Positions 8,049 through 16,700 of a stretch of DNA of 17,020 nucleotides are shown in pieces. Below the pieces are notes generated by a model. That model did not search any database and was not told where the DNA came from. It was given only the letters and a program-made list of their open reading frames with translations. Position numbers and translations under genes: made by a program. Position 1 is the first letter of the stretch. Each line of letters starts with the position of its first letter. This stretch comes from Thermoleophilia bacterium UBA2241 (GTDB lineage Bacteria > Actinomycetota > Thermoleophilia > UBA2241): assembly GCA_002347645.1 (NCBI GenBank), contig DDYF01000056.1:1-17020 (forward strand). The letters run 5' to 3'.

Positions 8049-9755
8049 ATGAAGAACCTCAAGACTGCTGCAGGGCGCGGCACCGGTACGCAGGGCGGCC
8101 TGACGCTCATCGAGATGCTGGTGACGGTCATCATCTCGGCGATCTTCTTCGCGGCCCTGGTCCCGGTGATCGTCTACGCGCAGCGACAGAGCAGCGGCGA
8201 CCGGGCTCGCGTCATCGCCGCAAACGTCGCCCAGGCCAAGCTCGAGACGGTGCGCTCGGTGGACTGGGCCGATCTCGACGAAGACGGCGCGTACTTCACG
8301 TCGGCCGACGGCGTGGCCGCGGGCTTCGGAGCGACGTGGCCGAACGACGAGGGAGGCCCCGTCAAGAACTACGAGATCGCCTACGACGTGGACTTCGTCT
8401 CCTCGCCGAACGACCCCAACGAGGTCGTCTACAAACTCGTCACCGTGGACGTCTCGTGGACCCCGCCGCCGAGCCCGGTCAAGCACGTGATCCTCAAGAC
8501 GGCGGTGTACCCGCAGTACCGGGGGCCTGAGATCGTCGACATGACCGTCGGGCCCACGACGGGCACGGGCGAGGACGAGTACCTCTTCCAGCTGCCGGTC
8601 GAGGTGAAGGCGCAGGTCAACCCGGTAGACCTCTCCGAGACCGCGTACGTGCGCTTCATCGTCGGGGCCGCGAACGGAAGCTTCGCCGAGTACGAGGACG
8701 TGACGACGCCCGACGCCGACGGCTGGTTCACGTGGTCCTGGCAGGGAGCGGGAGCCGGCGACGGCGAGTATCAGTTCACGGCTGTCGCGGTGTCGACGAA
8801 CGACCGCCTCGGCGCCTCCTGGAAGCGGTCCTACATGCTCGACATCGGCCCGCCGGCGCCGCCGACGCTGACCGAGGCGGGCGTGCAGGCGGGCAACGGC
8901 GTCATCAGTCTGCAGTGGTCGCCGCCGAATCCCGTGGCCGGCGACCTCGACCATTACGTGGTCGAGCGTTCGGACGGTGTCACGACCGTGACCATCGATT
9001 CGCTCACCAAGGCCTCGACGACCTACGTCGATCGCGGTCTCACGAACGGGACGTCGTACTCGTATACGGTGTACGCCGTCGATCAGCGCGACCGCGTCAG
9101 CTCCCCTTCAGCCACCGTCGCGCGCACGCCGGCCGTGCAGGACGACCAGGTTGCCCCCTCGCCGCCCGCGACGCTGACGGCAACGCTCGTCGGCCAGAAC
9201 GTCACCCTGACGTGGGCGGCCAACACCGCATCCGACGGAGTGGTGGTTTACAGGATCTACCGTGGACCAGAGGACACCGCACGGACCTCGCCCATCGCCG
9301 TGATCCCCGTCGAGACGGGTCGCACGTCGTACTCGTACATCGATCCCCAGATCGGCTGGAACGTGGCGCACACGTACTACGTGACGGCCGTGGACGCGGC
9401 GCTCAACGAGAGCGGCGAGGCGGTGAGCGTGCCGGTCCAGACGCCGGCGGCACCGCCCGAGCAGGCGTTCGGGCTGACCGTCAAGGTGACCGGCCAGGAC
9501 GCGATCGTCATGGTGGCCTCGCTCGTCAACGGGTACGTGTACGACATCAACGGCGACCGCATCGTCGACGACAGGTCGGTCAGCCCTATCCTCGTCAAGG
9601 CGAACCAGAAGTGGGGAGTCACGTTCAGCAACCTGCCCTACTCGACCTATCGCGTCACGGTCACGCCGGTCGACGCGCAGCGGAACCCGACGGCAGACCC
9701 AAGGTCCCAGGATGTGGAGCTCGTGCGCAATGAAACCATCACGTTCACGCTCTAG
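8049..9755 (+). CDS. Type IV prepilin-like protein with fibronectin type III domains (PilV-like)
   Basis: The product has 568 residues. A 17-residue basic leader ends in QGG, followed by LTLIEML and a hydrophobic helix (about 18–45): a class III prepilin peptidase site with Glu at mature position 5. The helix continues into a PilV-like segment (AQAKLETVRSVDW). After a short pilin-like region come an Ig-like domain (about 160–268), two fibronectin type III domains (about 268–362 and 370–465) and a C-terminal beta-rich domain with a DINGDRIVDD acidic loop. Ordinary minor pilins have 150–200 residues, so this is a large modular pilin, plausibly displayed at a pilus tip or on a pseudopilus. The ATG at 8049 has GGAGG eight bases upstream. 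Its last 26 bp overlap the next gene, which suggests translational coupling. Confidence 0.88.
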   Translation: MKNLKTAAGRGTGTQGGLTLIEMLVTVIISAIFFAALVPVIVYAQRQSSGDRARVIAANVAQAKLETVRSVDWADLDEDGAYFTSADGVAAGFGATWPNDEGGPVKNYEIAYDVDFVSSPNDPNEVVYKLVTVDVSWTPPPSPVKHVILKTAVYPQYRGPEIVDMTVGPTTGTGEDEYLFQLPVEVKAQVNPVDLSETAYVRFIVGAANGSFAEYEDVTTPDADGWFTWSWQGAGAGDGEYQFTAVAVSTNDRLGASWKRSYMLDIGPPAPPTLTEAGVQAGNGVISLQWSPPNPVAGDLDHYVVERSDGVTTVTIDSLTKASTTYVDRGLTNGTSYSYTVYAVDQRDRVSSPSATVARTPAVQDDQVAPSPPATLTATLVGQNVTLTWAANTASDGVVVYRIYRGPEDTARTSPIAVIPVETGRTSYSYIDPQIGWNVAHTYYVTAVDAALNESGEAVSVPVQTPAAPPEQAFGLTVKVTGQDAIVMVASLVNGYVYDINGDRIVDDRSVSPILVKANQKWGVTFSNLPYSTYRVTVTPVDAQRNPTADPRSQDVELVRNETITFTL

Positions 9756-10854
9756 CGGGGCGCGCGGAAGCGCGCTCATCCTCTTTCTCGGCGTCGCCGC
9801 GACGCTCTCGATCGCGGCGGCCGGGCTGGTGATGCTGGTCATCAACACCCAGCACAGCACGGCGATGGAGCGCCAGCGCACCAAGGCGTTCGGCGTCGCC
9901 GAGGCGGCGCTCGACGTGGCCATGGAGGAGCTCGGCCACACCATGCCGACGAGCGCGACCAGCCTGACGTGGTTCGACGCGGCCGGCTTCGCGGCCAGGT
10001 TCTCGCCCGACGAGTTCCCCGGGGCCGACGCGGCCGACCCGCTCGACTTCGTGCAGGTCCGCCTGGCCGACAACACCGATTCGACCAAGTCCTTCGACTA
10101 CAACGGCGACGGGCTCGTCTTCGTCGACGCCCAGGCGCGCGTGGGGAACAAGGCGGCTCGGGTGCACGCCCAGGTCGAGGCCATCTACTGCAGCACCAAC
10201 GCCATGCGGGGCCTTGCCCTTTGGGCGGGCGGCGTCGTCGAGAGCAACGGCGGCGACCCGAAGGTGACGGTCGAGGTCTTTCCCCCGGGCGGCACCGACT
10301 GCTCGTGGGCGGCCGCGCTCCCCGGGACCCCGTCGGAGATCGGCGCGACCTACATGAACCTCGTGGCCAGCGGGCCGGGAGGCCTCCAGCGCGAGAGCGT
10401 CTTGAGCGACGAGAAGATCGCCGAGCTGAAGTCCCTGGCCCAGAGCACGGGCAGGTACTTCACGAGCGTCACCGGTCCCGCGTCCACTCCGGAGCAGTAC
10501 AACGGGCTCTGCGTGATCGAGGCGCCCTCCGGCGAGGTGCAGCTGACCGGCGGGACGACGTACAACACCGAGGACCAGCCGGGCGTGCTGCTGGTGCTGG
10601 GCGGCGCGACGCTGGAGTTCGGCGGCAACACCGAGTTCTTCGGCATCGTCTATTGCGAGAACACGGTGAGCGCCGCCAGGGCACACGGCACGCCCATCGT
10701 CCACGGCATGCTCATCGTCGAGGGCGGTCTTACCGCGAGCGGGACGCCCGACGTGCGCTACAACGACAGGTGTGTGCGCGGTCTGAACAGCCAGTTCCCC
10801 GTCGGCAGCCGCATCGTTCCGGGCTACTGGCGTGAGCTCAAGCCCACGATGTGA
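9730..10854 (+). CDS. PilX-like minor pilin/pilus assembly protein
   Basis: The product has 374 residues. After a basic leader ending ARG comes a hydrophobic helix (SALILFLGVAATLSIAAAG), then RTKAFGVAEAALDVAME, the AEAAL signature of PilX-type minor pilins. The Glu at mature position 5 is absent, as in PilX/GspK-like subunits that sit at the pilus tip. The C-terminal third is Gly-rich with repeated short strands (GVLLVLGGATLEFGG, FGIVYCEN, HGMLIVEGGL), resembling a small beta-helix seen in other PilX-like proteins of Gram-positives. The start at 9730 lies inside the previous gene, with GGAG (9717–9720) upstream; an in-frame ATG at 9712 would add six residues. It probably works with the two flanking prepilins. 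Assignment rests on the N-terminus and context. Confidence 0.75.
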   Translation: MKPSRSRSSGARGSALILFLGVAATLSIAAAGLVMLVINTQHSTAMERQRTKAFGVAEAALDVAMEELGHTMPTSATSLTWFDAAGFAARFSPDEFPGADAADPLDFVQVRLADNTDSTKSFDYNGDGLVFVDAQARVGNKAARVHAQVEAIYCSTNAMRGLALWAGGVVESNGGDPKVTVEVFPPGGTDCSWAAALPGTPSEIGATYMNLVASGPGGLQRESVLSDEKIAELKSLAQSTGRYFTSVTGPASTPEQYNGLCVIEAPSGEVQLTGGTTYNTEDQPGVLLVLGGATLEFGGNTEFFGIVYCENTVSAARAHGTPIVHGMLIVEGGLTASGTPDVRYNDRCVRGLNSQFPVGSRIVPGYWRELKPTM

Positions 10855-10888
10855 CCGATCTGGGGACTCGACCGTGAGAGGCACACTT

Positions 10889-11581
10889 GTGGGTGACGCC
10901 CACCGCACCGGCCGTTCGTCGCGGCAGGCCGGCATCACCATGATGGAGTTCCTGATCGCCGCTGTGATCGGCGTCATCATCAGCGGCGTCCTGATCATGA
11001 TGTGGATCAACATCGGCCGGTCGTCGGCGATGACCGTGTCGCACGCGGAGGCGCGCGACTTCGCGAGGAGCGGGATCGCGCGCCTCAGCCGCGAGGTGCG
11101 CGACGCCGAGGCGCTTCCGGGCTACGTGGCGGTGCTCGAGGCGGGCCCGACCAGCATCGTCGTGACCACGACGTTCAACCGGAGTGGCGCGGACGTCGAG
11201 ACCACGAAGCCGCGCGTCGTCCGGTACTGGTACGACCCGACGCTCCCTGCCGACCAGCGTCGCCTCTATCGCGACCTGTATCCGGACGGGGTGACCGACG
11301 ACTGGGCCTCGTACGCCTACGAGCGCCGCGACGTCATCATCCCGCACCTGCTCAACGTCGAGAGCACCCCGGCCTTCACCTACACCTACATCGACGGCGA
11401 CGGCGACCGCATGCCGGGGACGGACGACCCGCCCGTGCTGACGGTGACCGACCCCGACGACCGCGCGCGCATTCTGCTCGTGAGCATCCACGTGCTCGTG
11501 GACCTCGACCCCGACAGGGCGCCGAACCCCATGGAGATCAGCACCCAGGCCCAGCTGCGCAACCAGCGCGTGCTCTACTGA
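10889..11581 (+). CDS. Prepilin N-terminal cleavage/methylation protein (PilW-like)
   Basis: A leader of about 15 residues ends RQAG, then ITMMEFLIAAVIGVIISGV, a prepilin peptidase site with Glu at mature position 5. SHAEARDFARSGIARLSREVRDAE then matches the PilW-type pattern of an N-terminal helix with a regularly spaced basic/acidic face. The soluble part includes a DGDGDRMPGTDD acidic loop (possible Ca2+ site) and ends TQAQLRNQRVLY, a typical PilW-like finish. The start is uncertain: GTG at 10889 follows GAGAGG by seven bases, while GTG at 10874 (235 residues) and 10832 (249 residues, overlapping the previous gene) are alternatives. It is the third gene of the pilin operon, 34 bp after the PilX-like gene. 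No pilus motor, secretin, prepilin peptidase or major pilin is in the window. Confidence 0.85.
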   Translation: MGDAHRTGRSSRQAGITMMEFLIAAVIGVIISGVLIMMWINIGRSSAMTVSHAEARDFARSGIARLSREVRDAEALPGYVAVLEAGPTSIVVTTTFNRSGADVETTKPRVVRYWYDPTLPADQRRLYRDLYPDGVTDDWASYAYERRDVIIPHLLNVESTPAFTYTYIDGDGDRMPGTDDPPVLTVTDPDDRARILLVSIHVLVDLDPDRAPNPMEISTQAQLRNQRVLY

Positions 11582-11604
11582 TCCCGTTGACCTGCGGCCT
11601 CCGG

Positions 11605-11630
11605 CTCGCGTGGCCGCGTCCGCCCGCGAG
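11605..11630. terminator. Weak inverted repeat between convergent genes
   Basis: CTCGCG (11605–11610) and CGCGAG (11625–11630) form a 6-bp stem with a 14-base loop in the 60-bp gap between the PilW-like gene and the convergent C1 peptidase gene. There is no U-tract. It is the only terminator candidate there. Confidence 0.25.
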
Positions 11631-11641
11631 GGACGAGGCGC

Positions 11642-13624
11642 CTACCTGACGTACAGGTAGTTCCGCCCGACGACGCGCTGCGTGTTGCCCGCCGCGTCGG
11701 TCGCGTAGACGTAGTACCGATACATGCGCTTCGGCAGCGTGCACCTGAAGCCGTACGACCTGAGCGCGTTGACGGGCTGCTTGCCGAGCGTGAACGTCCT
11801 CTTGGTCGCCCCGGTGAGCGTCCTGATCTTGACGGTCACCGTCACCCGGGCGGCGCAGGGCAGCTTGTCCTCGACCCTGTAGGCCAGGCGGACGTGGCCG
11901 AAGCGTCGCACGCTGCGCTTGAAGGGCGCCCGTGTCCGCGGCCGATGGGTGTCGAGGAAGATCGCGTCGGCGCGCAGCGCGGTTCCGCAGTCGTTCCGGA
12001 ACTCCGCCTCGACCGTCTTCTTGCCGTCGCCGTCGGAGAGGGTCCAGTCCGGAGTCGCCGCGAATGGCTGCCACGCAGACCACGCCCCGCCGGCCTCGCG
12101 GAGGCGCATCTCGGCCGCACCGGAGACCTTGGCACGCAGCGTGACGGCGGCCGATCTCGCATAGGCGGCCCCGCCGTTCACCTTCAGCGTCCCCCACGGC
12201 ACGCCGGTCGTGAACGCCTTCAGGCAGACGTTCGCCTCGGCGAAGGCGTAGAGGCTCGTCAGGTCGCGCCAGGTCGACCCGTTGGTGCACACGTAGCTCT
12301 GGCCGGGGTCGGCGGTCGCGTCGCTGTAGCCCGGGTATGGCCGCTCGACCGGCAGGTAGCGGAAGTAGAACGGATCGTCAGGGTCGGGCGGTGGGGGGAC
12401 GACCAGCTTGACGGCGATCGTGAACCGCTCGCCGGCGTTCAGCGCCACCGCCTCAGGCAGCGTGACGACGTGGTAGCCGGGGTCGGCGGCCGTGCCCGAG
12501 GCGACCGTTCGCAGGGCGGCGAACGAGGGCTTGCCGCCGGAGGCCTTGTACAGGACCTCGTAGGCGCAGCCGGGGTACGGGGTGTAGAGGCCGGCGGCGG
12601 TCAGGTCCTCGTTCGCCGCCGCCGTGAACACGTTCGCGCCCCACGCCGTGGTGCCGCTCGCGACCGGGCCGTCCTGGGGCCAGTAGCCCTTTGGGTCGTG
12701 CTGATACACGCGCACGTGGTCGTAGGGCACGTCGGCATCGACGAAAGCGATGTTGTAGCCGCCGCAGGCGAAGGTGGTGTCGTAGTACGAGACGTGGAAG
12801 AAGCCCGACGCACCGAAGGCGGTGCCCCAGCTGTTCTTGACGATGAAGGCGCCCGGACCGGGCGGTTCGGTGGCGAAGTTCGACGCCGCGTACATGTCGT
12901 CCCAGCCGACCACCAGGACATCGTGGTTCGCGGGGTGGTCGCCGTAGGTGTAGATGCTGTCGGTCCCCTCGTTCCAGTAGGACGTCAGGTTCGACGTCGG
13001 CCACCACATGTCGACGTCGACCGCGCCGTACGCCATGACGGCGCTCTTGAGCGCGTCGTTGCCGGTCGCGGGGTCGGCGCCGAAGGTGCGCGGGGGTACG
13101 AAGACGGCGTCACTCAGGTGACGCTGAGCCACCAGTCCCGCGGGGTGAGCACCGTCGGCGTACGGGTCGTCGCCCTCGTTCACTGGTCCGCCCCACCGGG
13201 AGAGGTAGGCGAGCGCCATGAAGGAGTTGCCGCCGGCGTTGTACCTGTCGGCGAAGGCGAACCCTGCGCGCCACACGAGGTGGTCCTCGGAGAAGTCCCA
13301 TACGGTCGGACCGGACGAGAGCAAGCCAGACTCCAGCGAGCCGAGCGCCGCGAACGCCCAGCAGGTGCCGAAGGGCCGCTGGTCCTCGACCGGCGAGACG
13401 CGGTCGAGCTGCCGGAGATCGTACGCGGCGGGGTGGGCCTTGAGGGCGCGGGTCTTCTGTGGAGCACCGAAGCCTGAGAGGTACCGCAGGTCACGCGGCG
13501 CGGCGCGGTGCCCCGACGGGGACGACGCCGAGGTGGGCGAGGAGTCCGTCGCCGAGGCTGCCGGGGTGAACACGAGCCCCAGCATCAGGGCGGCCAGAGC
13601 GATGATGATCTGCGGCGTGCGCAT
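11642..13624 (-). CDS. Secreted C1 (papain) family peptidase with lectin-like and C-terminal Ig-like domains
   Basis: This 660-residue cysteine peptidase has a signal peptide (hydrophobic residues 5–20, cleavage near ASA at 23–25). The papain-like domain (about 66–290) shows the oxyanion Gln82, catalytic Cys88 in FGTCWAF, His234 in NHDVLVVGWDD and Asn264 in VKNSWG. Only about 40 residues separate the signal peptide from it, so no full I29 inhibitory propeptide is present. A lectin-like beta domain follows (about 305–472, ending ANVCLKAFTTG), then an Ig/OmpL47-like region (about 475–560) and a module of 101 residues (560–660) ending NYLYVR, which is collinear with that of the neighbouring peptidase. 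The substrate is unknown. The ATG at 13624 has only a weak ribosome binding site. A possible −10 (TAGCAT) lies at 13664–13669. It is the downstream member of a tandem pair. Confidence 0.92.
   Translation of the reverse strand: MRTPQIIIALAALMLGLVFTPAASATDSSPTSASSPSGHRAAPRDLRYLSGFGAPQKTRALKAHPAAYDLRQLDRVSPVEDQRPFGTCWAFAALGSLESGLLSSGPTVWDFSEDHLVWRAGFAFADRYNAGGNSFMALAYLSRWGGPVNEGDDPYADGAHPAGLVAQRHLSDAVFVPPRTFGADPATGNDALKSAVMAYGAVDVDMWWPTSNLTSYWNEGTDSIYTYGDHPANHDVLVVGWDDMYAASNFATEPPGPGAFIVKNSWGTAFGASGFFHVSYYDTTFACGGYNIAFVDADVPYDHVRVYQHDPKGYWPQDGPVASGTTAWGANVFTAAANEDLTAAGLYTPYPGCAYEVLYKASGGKPSFAALRTVASGTAADPGYHVVTLPEAVALNAGERFTIAVKLVVPPPPDPDDPFYFRYLPVERPYPGYSDATADPGQSYVCTNGSTWRDLTSLYAFAEANVCLKAFTTGVPWGTLKVNGGAAYARSAAVTLRAKVSGAAEMRLREAGGAWSAWQPFAATPDWTLSDGDGKKTVEAEFRNDCGTALRADAIFLDTHRPRTRAPFKRSVRRFGHVRLAYRVEDKLPCAARVTVTVKIRTLTGATKRTFTLGKQPVNALRSYGFRCTLPKRMYRYYVYATDAAGNTQRVVGRNYLYVR
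11645..11947 (-). repeat. Shared C-terminal module, copy in the shorter C1 peptidase
   Basis: Residues 560–660 of this peptidase align without gaps to residues 950–1050 of the 1050-residue peptidase. By hand count 52 of 101 positions are identical, including RP-x-T-x-AP, YATD-x-AGNTQ and the terminal NYLYVR. I do not recognise a sorting signal. Confidence 0.8.
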
Positions 13625-13786
13625 CAGATGGCCCTGTCGGTCGACGGTCGGCGAGCGTCACCAATGCTACGCGGAGCCGTCGCGCCTCGCGAACCGACAG
13701 GCGTCTTCACCGCAGACGACGCGCGGCGGCTCCGCTGACTGCGCGCCGTGCAGCACCCGCGTTCCTCTCGCCCTGCGCGCGGCAGC
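13625..13786. other. Intergenic region between tandem peptidase genes
   Basis: This 162-bp gap lies between two minus-strand peptidase genes. A stem GACGCGC (13718–13724) with GCGCGCC (13741–13747, one wobble) may slow or end transcription of the upstream gene, without a U-tract. TAGCAT (minus strand, 13664–13669) is a possible −10 for the downstream gene. The two genes may therefore be independently transcribed. Confidence 0.35.
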
Positions 13787-16700
13787 CTACCTCACGTACA
13801 GGTAGTTCTTGCCGATCGTCGACTGCGTGTTGCCGGCCGGATCGGTGGCGTACACGAAGAAGCGGTACTTGCCCTTGGCGATGCCGCACTTGAAGCGGTG
13901 CGAGAGCGTCGTGTTGACTGCCTTGCTGCCCAGCTTCAGGGTCTTCTTCGTCGTCCCGCGGAGCGTCTTGATCTTGATGGTCACGGCAGCGACGCCCGCG
14001 TTCTGGCCGAGATCCGAGACCTTGTAGTACAGGCGCACGTACTGGCCCTTGCGCACGCTCGCGGGTTTGGGCGCCTTGGTGGCCGGCCGCCGGGTGTCGA
14101 TGCGCACTTCCGTCGAGTGATACGACTCGACGTTGTCGAGGTCGTCGATGGACCGGTAGTCGACACGGTGCAGGCCGTCGCTCTCGTGCGTGGTGGGCGC
14201 CGGCACGGAGACCGAGCTTCCGGCGACCGGCTGCCACGTGCCCTCGTCGATGCGCGCCTCGGTGCGCTGCACGCCGCTCGGGGCGGTCGCCGTCAGCGTC
14301 AGCGTCAGCGGCAAGCGGCGCCAGCGGTCGCTGGCGCCGGTCAGCACCGTGTGCGGCGGCGTGATGTCCGTGGCGCCGGGCGACAGGCGGAGAATGTGTC
14401 CGCTCAAACCGACGGTCCACCCGTGCATCTCGTCGGCGAAGGCAGCCGAGCGCAGCCAGGGCGAGCCGGGGAGCGACTGCGACACCCAGGTGATGCCTTC
14501 GTCCGTCGCTTTGAGCAAAGTACCGTCGTCGCCGACGATCCAGCCGAGCTCGGCGCCGATGAGGACGATGTCGTTCAGGTCCTCGCCGGTCGGCACGCCG
14601 ACGACGAACCACGTCGCACCACCGTCCGTGGTGCCGATCACCGTGCCACTCGCGCCGACGGCCCAGCCGCGCCTGGAGTCGAGGAAGCAGACCGACTCGA
14701 GGTCGATGCTCACGCCGGAGACCTGCTTCCTCCAACTCGCGCCGCCGTTGGTGGTGCGGTACACCTCGCCGTCCCAGCCGACCGCCCAGCTGTAGTCCGG
14801 GCTCACGAAGTCCACGCCGCGCAGCCACTCGACGTCGGCGAGGCCCGAGGTCTTGTGCTGCCAGCTGAGGCCGCCGTCGGTGGTCTTGAACACGCCGTCC
14901 ATGCCCACGGCGACGGCGGTCGTGGCGCTGATCGCCTCGACGTCGTCGAGGTCCCACGTGGTGCCGGACGGGCTCGGCGTCCACGTTCCGCCCGCGTTCG
15001 TCGTGCGCAGCAGCACGCCGTACTCGCCGACCGCCCAGCCGGTCAAGGGGCTGGCGAACGCGACGCCCTTGAGGTCGTCGGCGACCCCGGAGGTCTGCGG
15101 CGTCCATGTGGCGCCGCCGTTGCTCGTGGTGATGATCGTGCCCTCCCAGCCGACCGCCCATCCGTGCTCCCCGTCGGCGAAGGCGACGGCGTCGAGCCAT
15201 GTGTCGGTGCCGGAAACCTGCTCCGACCAGCCCTCGGGGGCCGGCGGCGCCTCGCTGATGGCGAACGACGCGTTCGACGCGTCCTGGCCGTGGTCGGTGG
15301 TCACGCGGACCTTGGCGCCCGTCGTCTCCGGGCCGGTCACGGTCCAGGCGAAGCTGCCGTCGTTCGCGGTGTCCGGGGCGAGTGTCTCGGGCCACGTGGC
15401 GCCGCCGTCACGGCTGAGCTCGATCGTCGCCGTCCCGCCGCCGCCGCCCGTCCAGGTGATGGCGTGCTGGCTGCCGATCTGCCAGTCCTCGCCGCCGTTC
15501 GGGGAGGTGACGACAGGCGGCGCCGGCGGTCCCGTTGGCGCGGTGAAGGCCTTGAGGCAGACGTTGGAGTTCGCCGTGAACGCCGTGCTGGTCTCGGCCC
15601 ATGTGGTGCCGTTCTGGCTGACGAAGCTCTGCCCCGCGGAGGCCTGTGCCGCGCTCGAGTAGCCGAATAACGGGTACTCGAGTGGCGCATGGAAGTACTC
15701 GCCGGCGCCGCCGATCAGCTTGACTGCGATCGCGAAGGGCTGACTGCTCGTGACGGGGAGCGGCGTCGTGAGGTCGACGGTGTGGTAGCCGGCGTCGGCG
15801 AGCGCACCGGAACCGCGCTGGGTCATCGAGGCCAGCGACGAGCCCGCCCAGACCTCGTACGAGAGTCCCGAGTAGACGGTCCAGAAGCCGGCGGCGGTGA
15901 CGCTCGCGGTCTCCGTCGCCGTGAAGACGTTCGCGAACCAGAGCGTCGTCACCCCGTTGTACCCCCACGAGTTCACGCAGCCCAGCGGGTCGTACTGGTA
16001 CACGCCGCCATAGTTGTCGTTCGCCTCCGCTCCCGAGAAGGACCAGGCGTCGACGCCGATGTGCTTGTCGTAGTAGGACGCGTAGAAGTAGCCGTCTTCT
16101 CCCCAGCCAGTTCCCCAGCTGTTGCGGACGATGAAGGCGCCGTTGCCCGGCGGCTCTGTGCCATCCTTGAAGTTGCTTGCGGGGTAGGCGTCGTCCCAGC
16201 CGACGATCAGGACGGCGTGGTCGCTGTCCATGGCGCCGGCGTCGGGGTAGTAGTACCCGTCGCGCGTCTCGTCGAAGTAGCTGCTCCAGCCGCTCGCGTA
16301 CATGTATGTCGCGACGCCGCCGCCGTTCATGATCGCGTACTTGATCTCGTCGCACGCCGTCCCCTGCTTGCCGGGGAGGATCAGCACGTCCTGGACGTGC
16401 TTCTGTTTGGCGACCGAGTCAGGATCGGGATGGACGGCGCTCTTGTATGGGTCGTCGGACTCCAGCACGGGTCCGTCCCAGCGCGCCAGGTAGGCAGTCG
16501 ACATCCAGTAGTTACCGCCCCCGTTGTACGGCTCGTAGTCGAAGCCCGAGAACCAGACCATGTTGTTCTCGGAGAGATCATAGGTCTCGCCGGGCAGGAG
16601 GCGGGATTCCAGTGAGCCATACGTGGCGAACGACCAGCACGTGCCGTATGGGTCCTGGTCTCTGACGGGTGTCAGGCGCCCGAGGGTCCGCAGGTCGTAC

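Noticed and set aside
13748..15670. 640-codon plus-strand open frame opposite the propeller peptidase
   Set aside because: Same artefact: the minus strand shows an intact, regular domain series with catalytic residues, and the plus frame has none.
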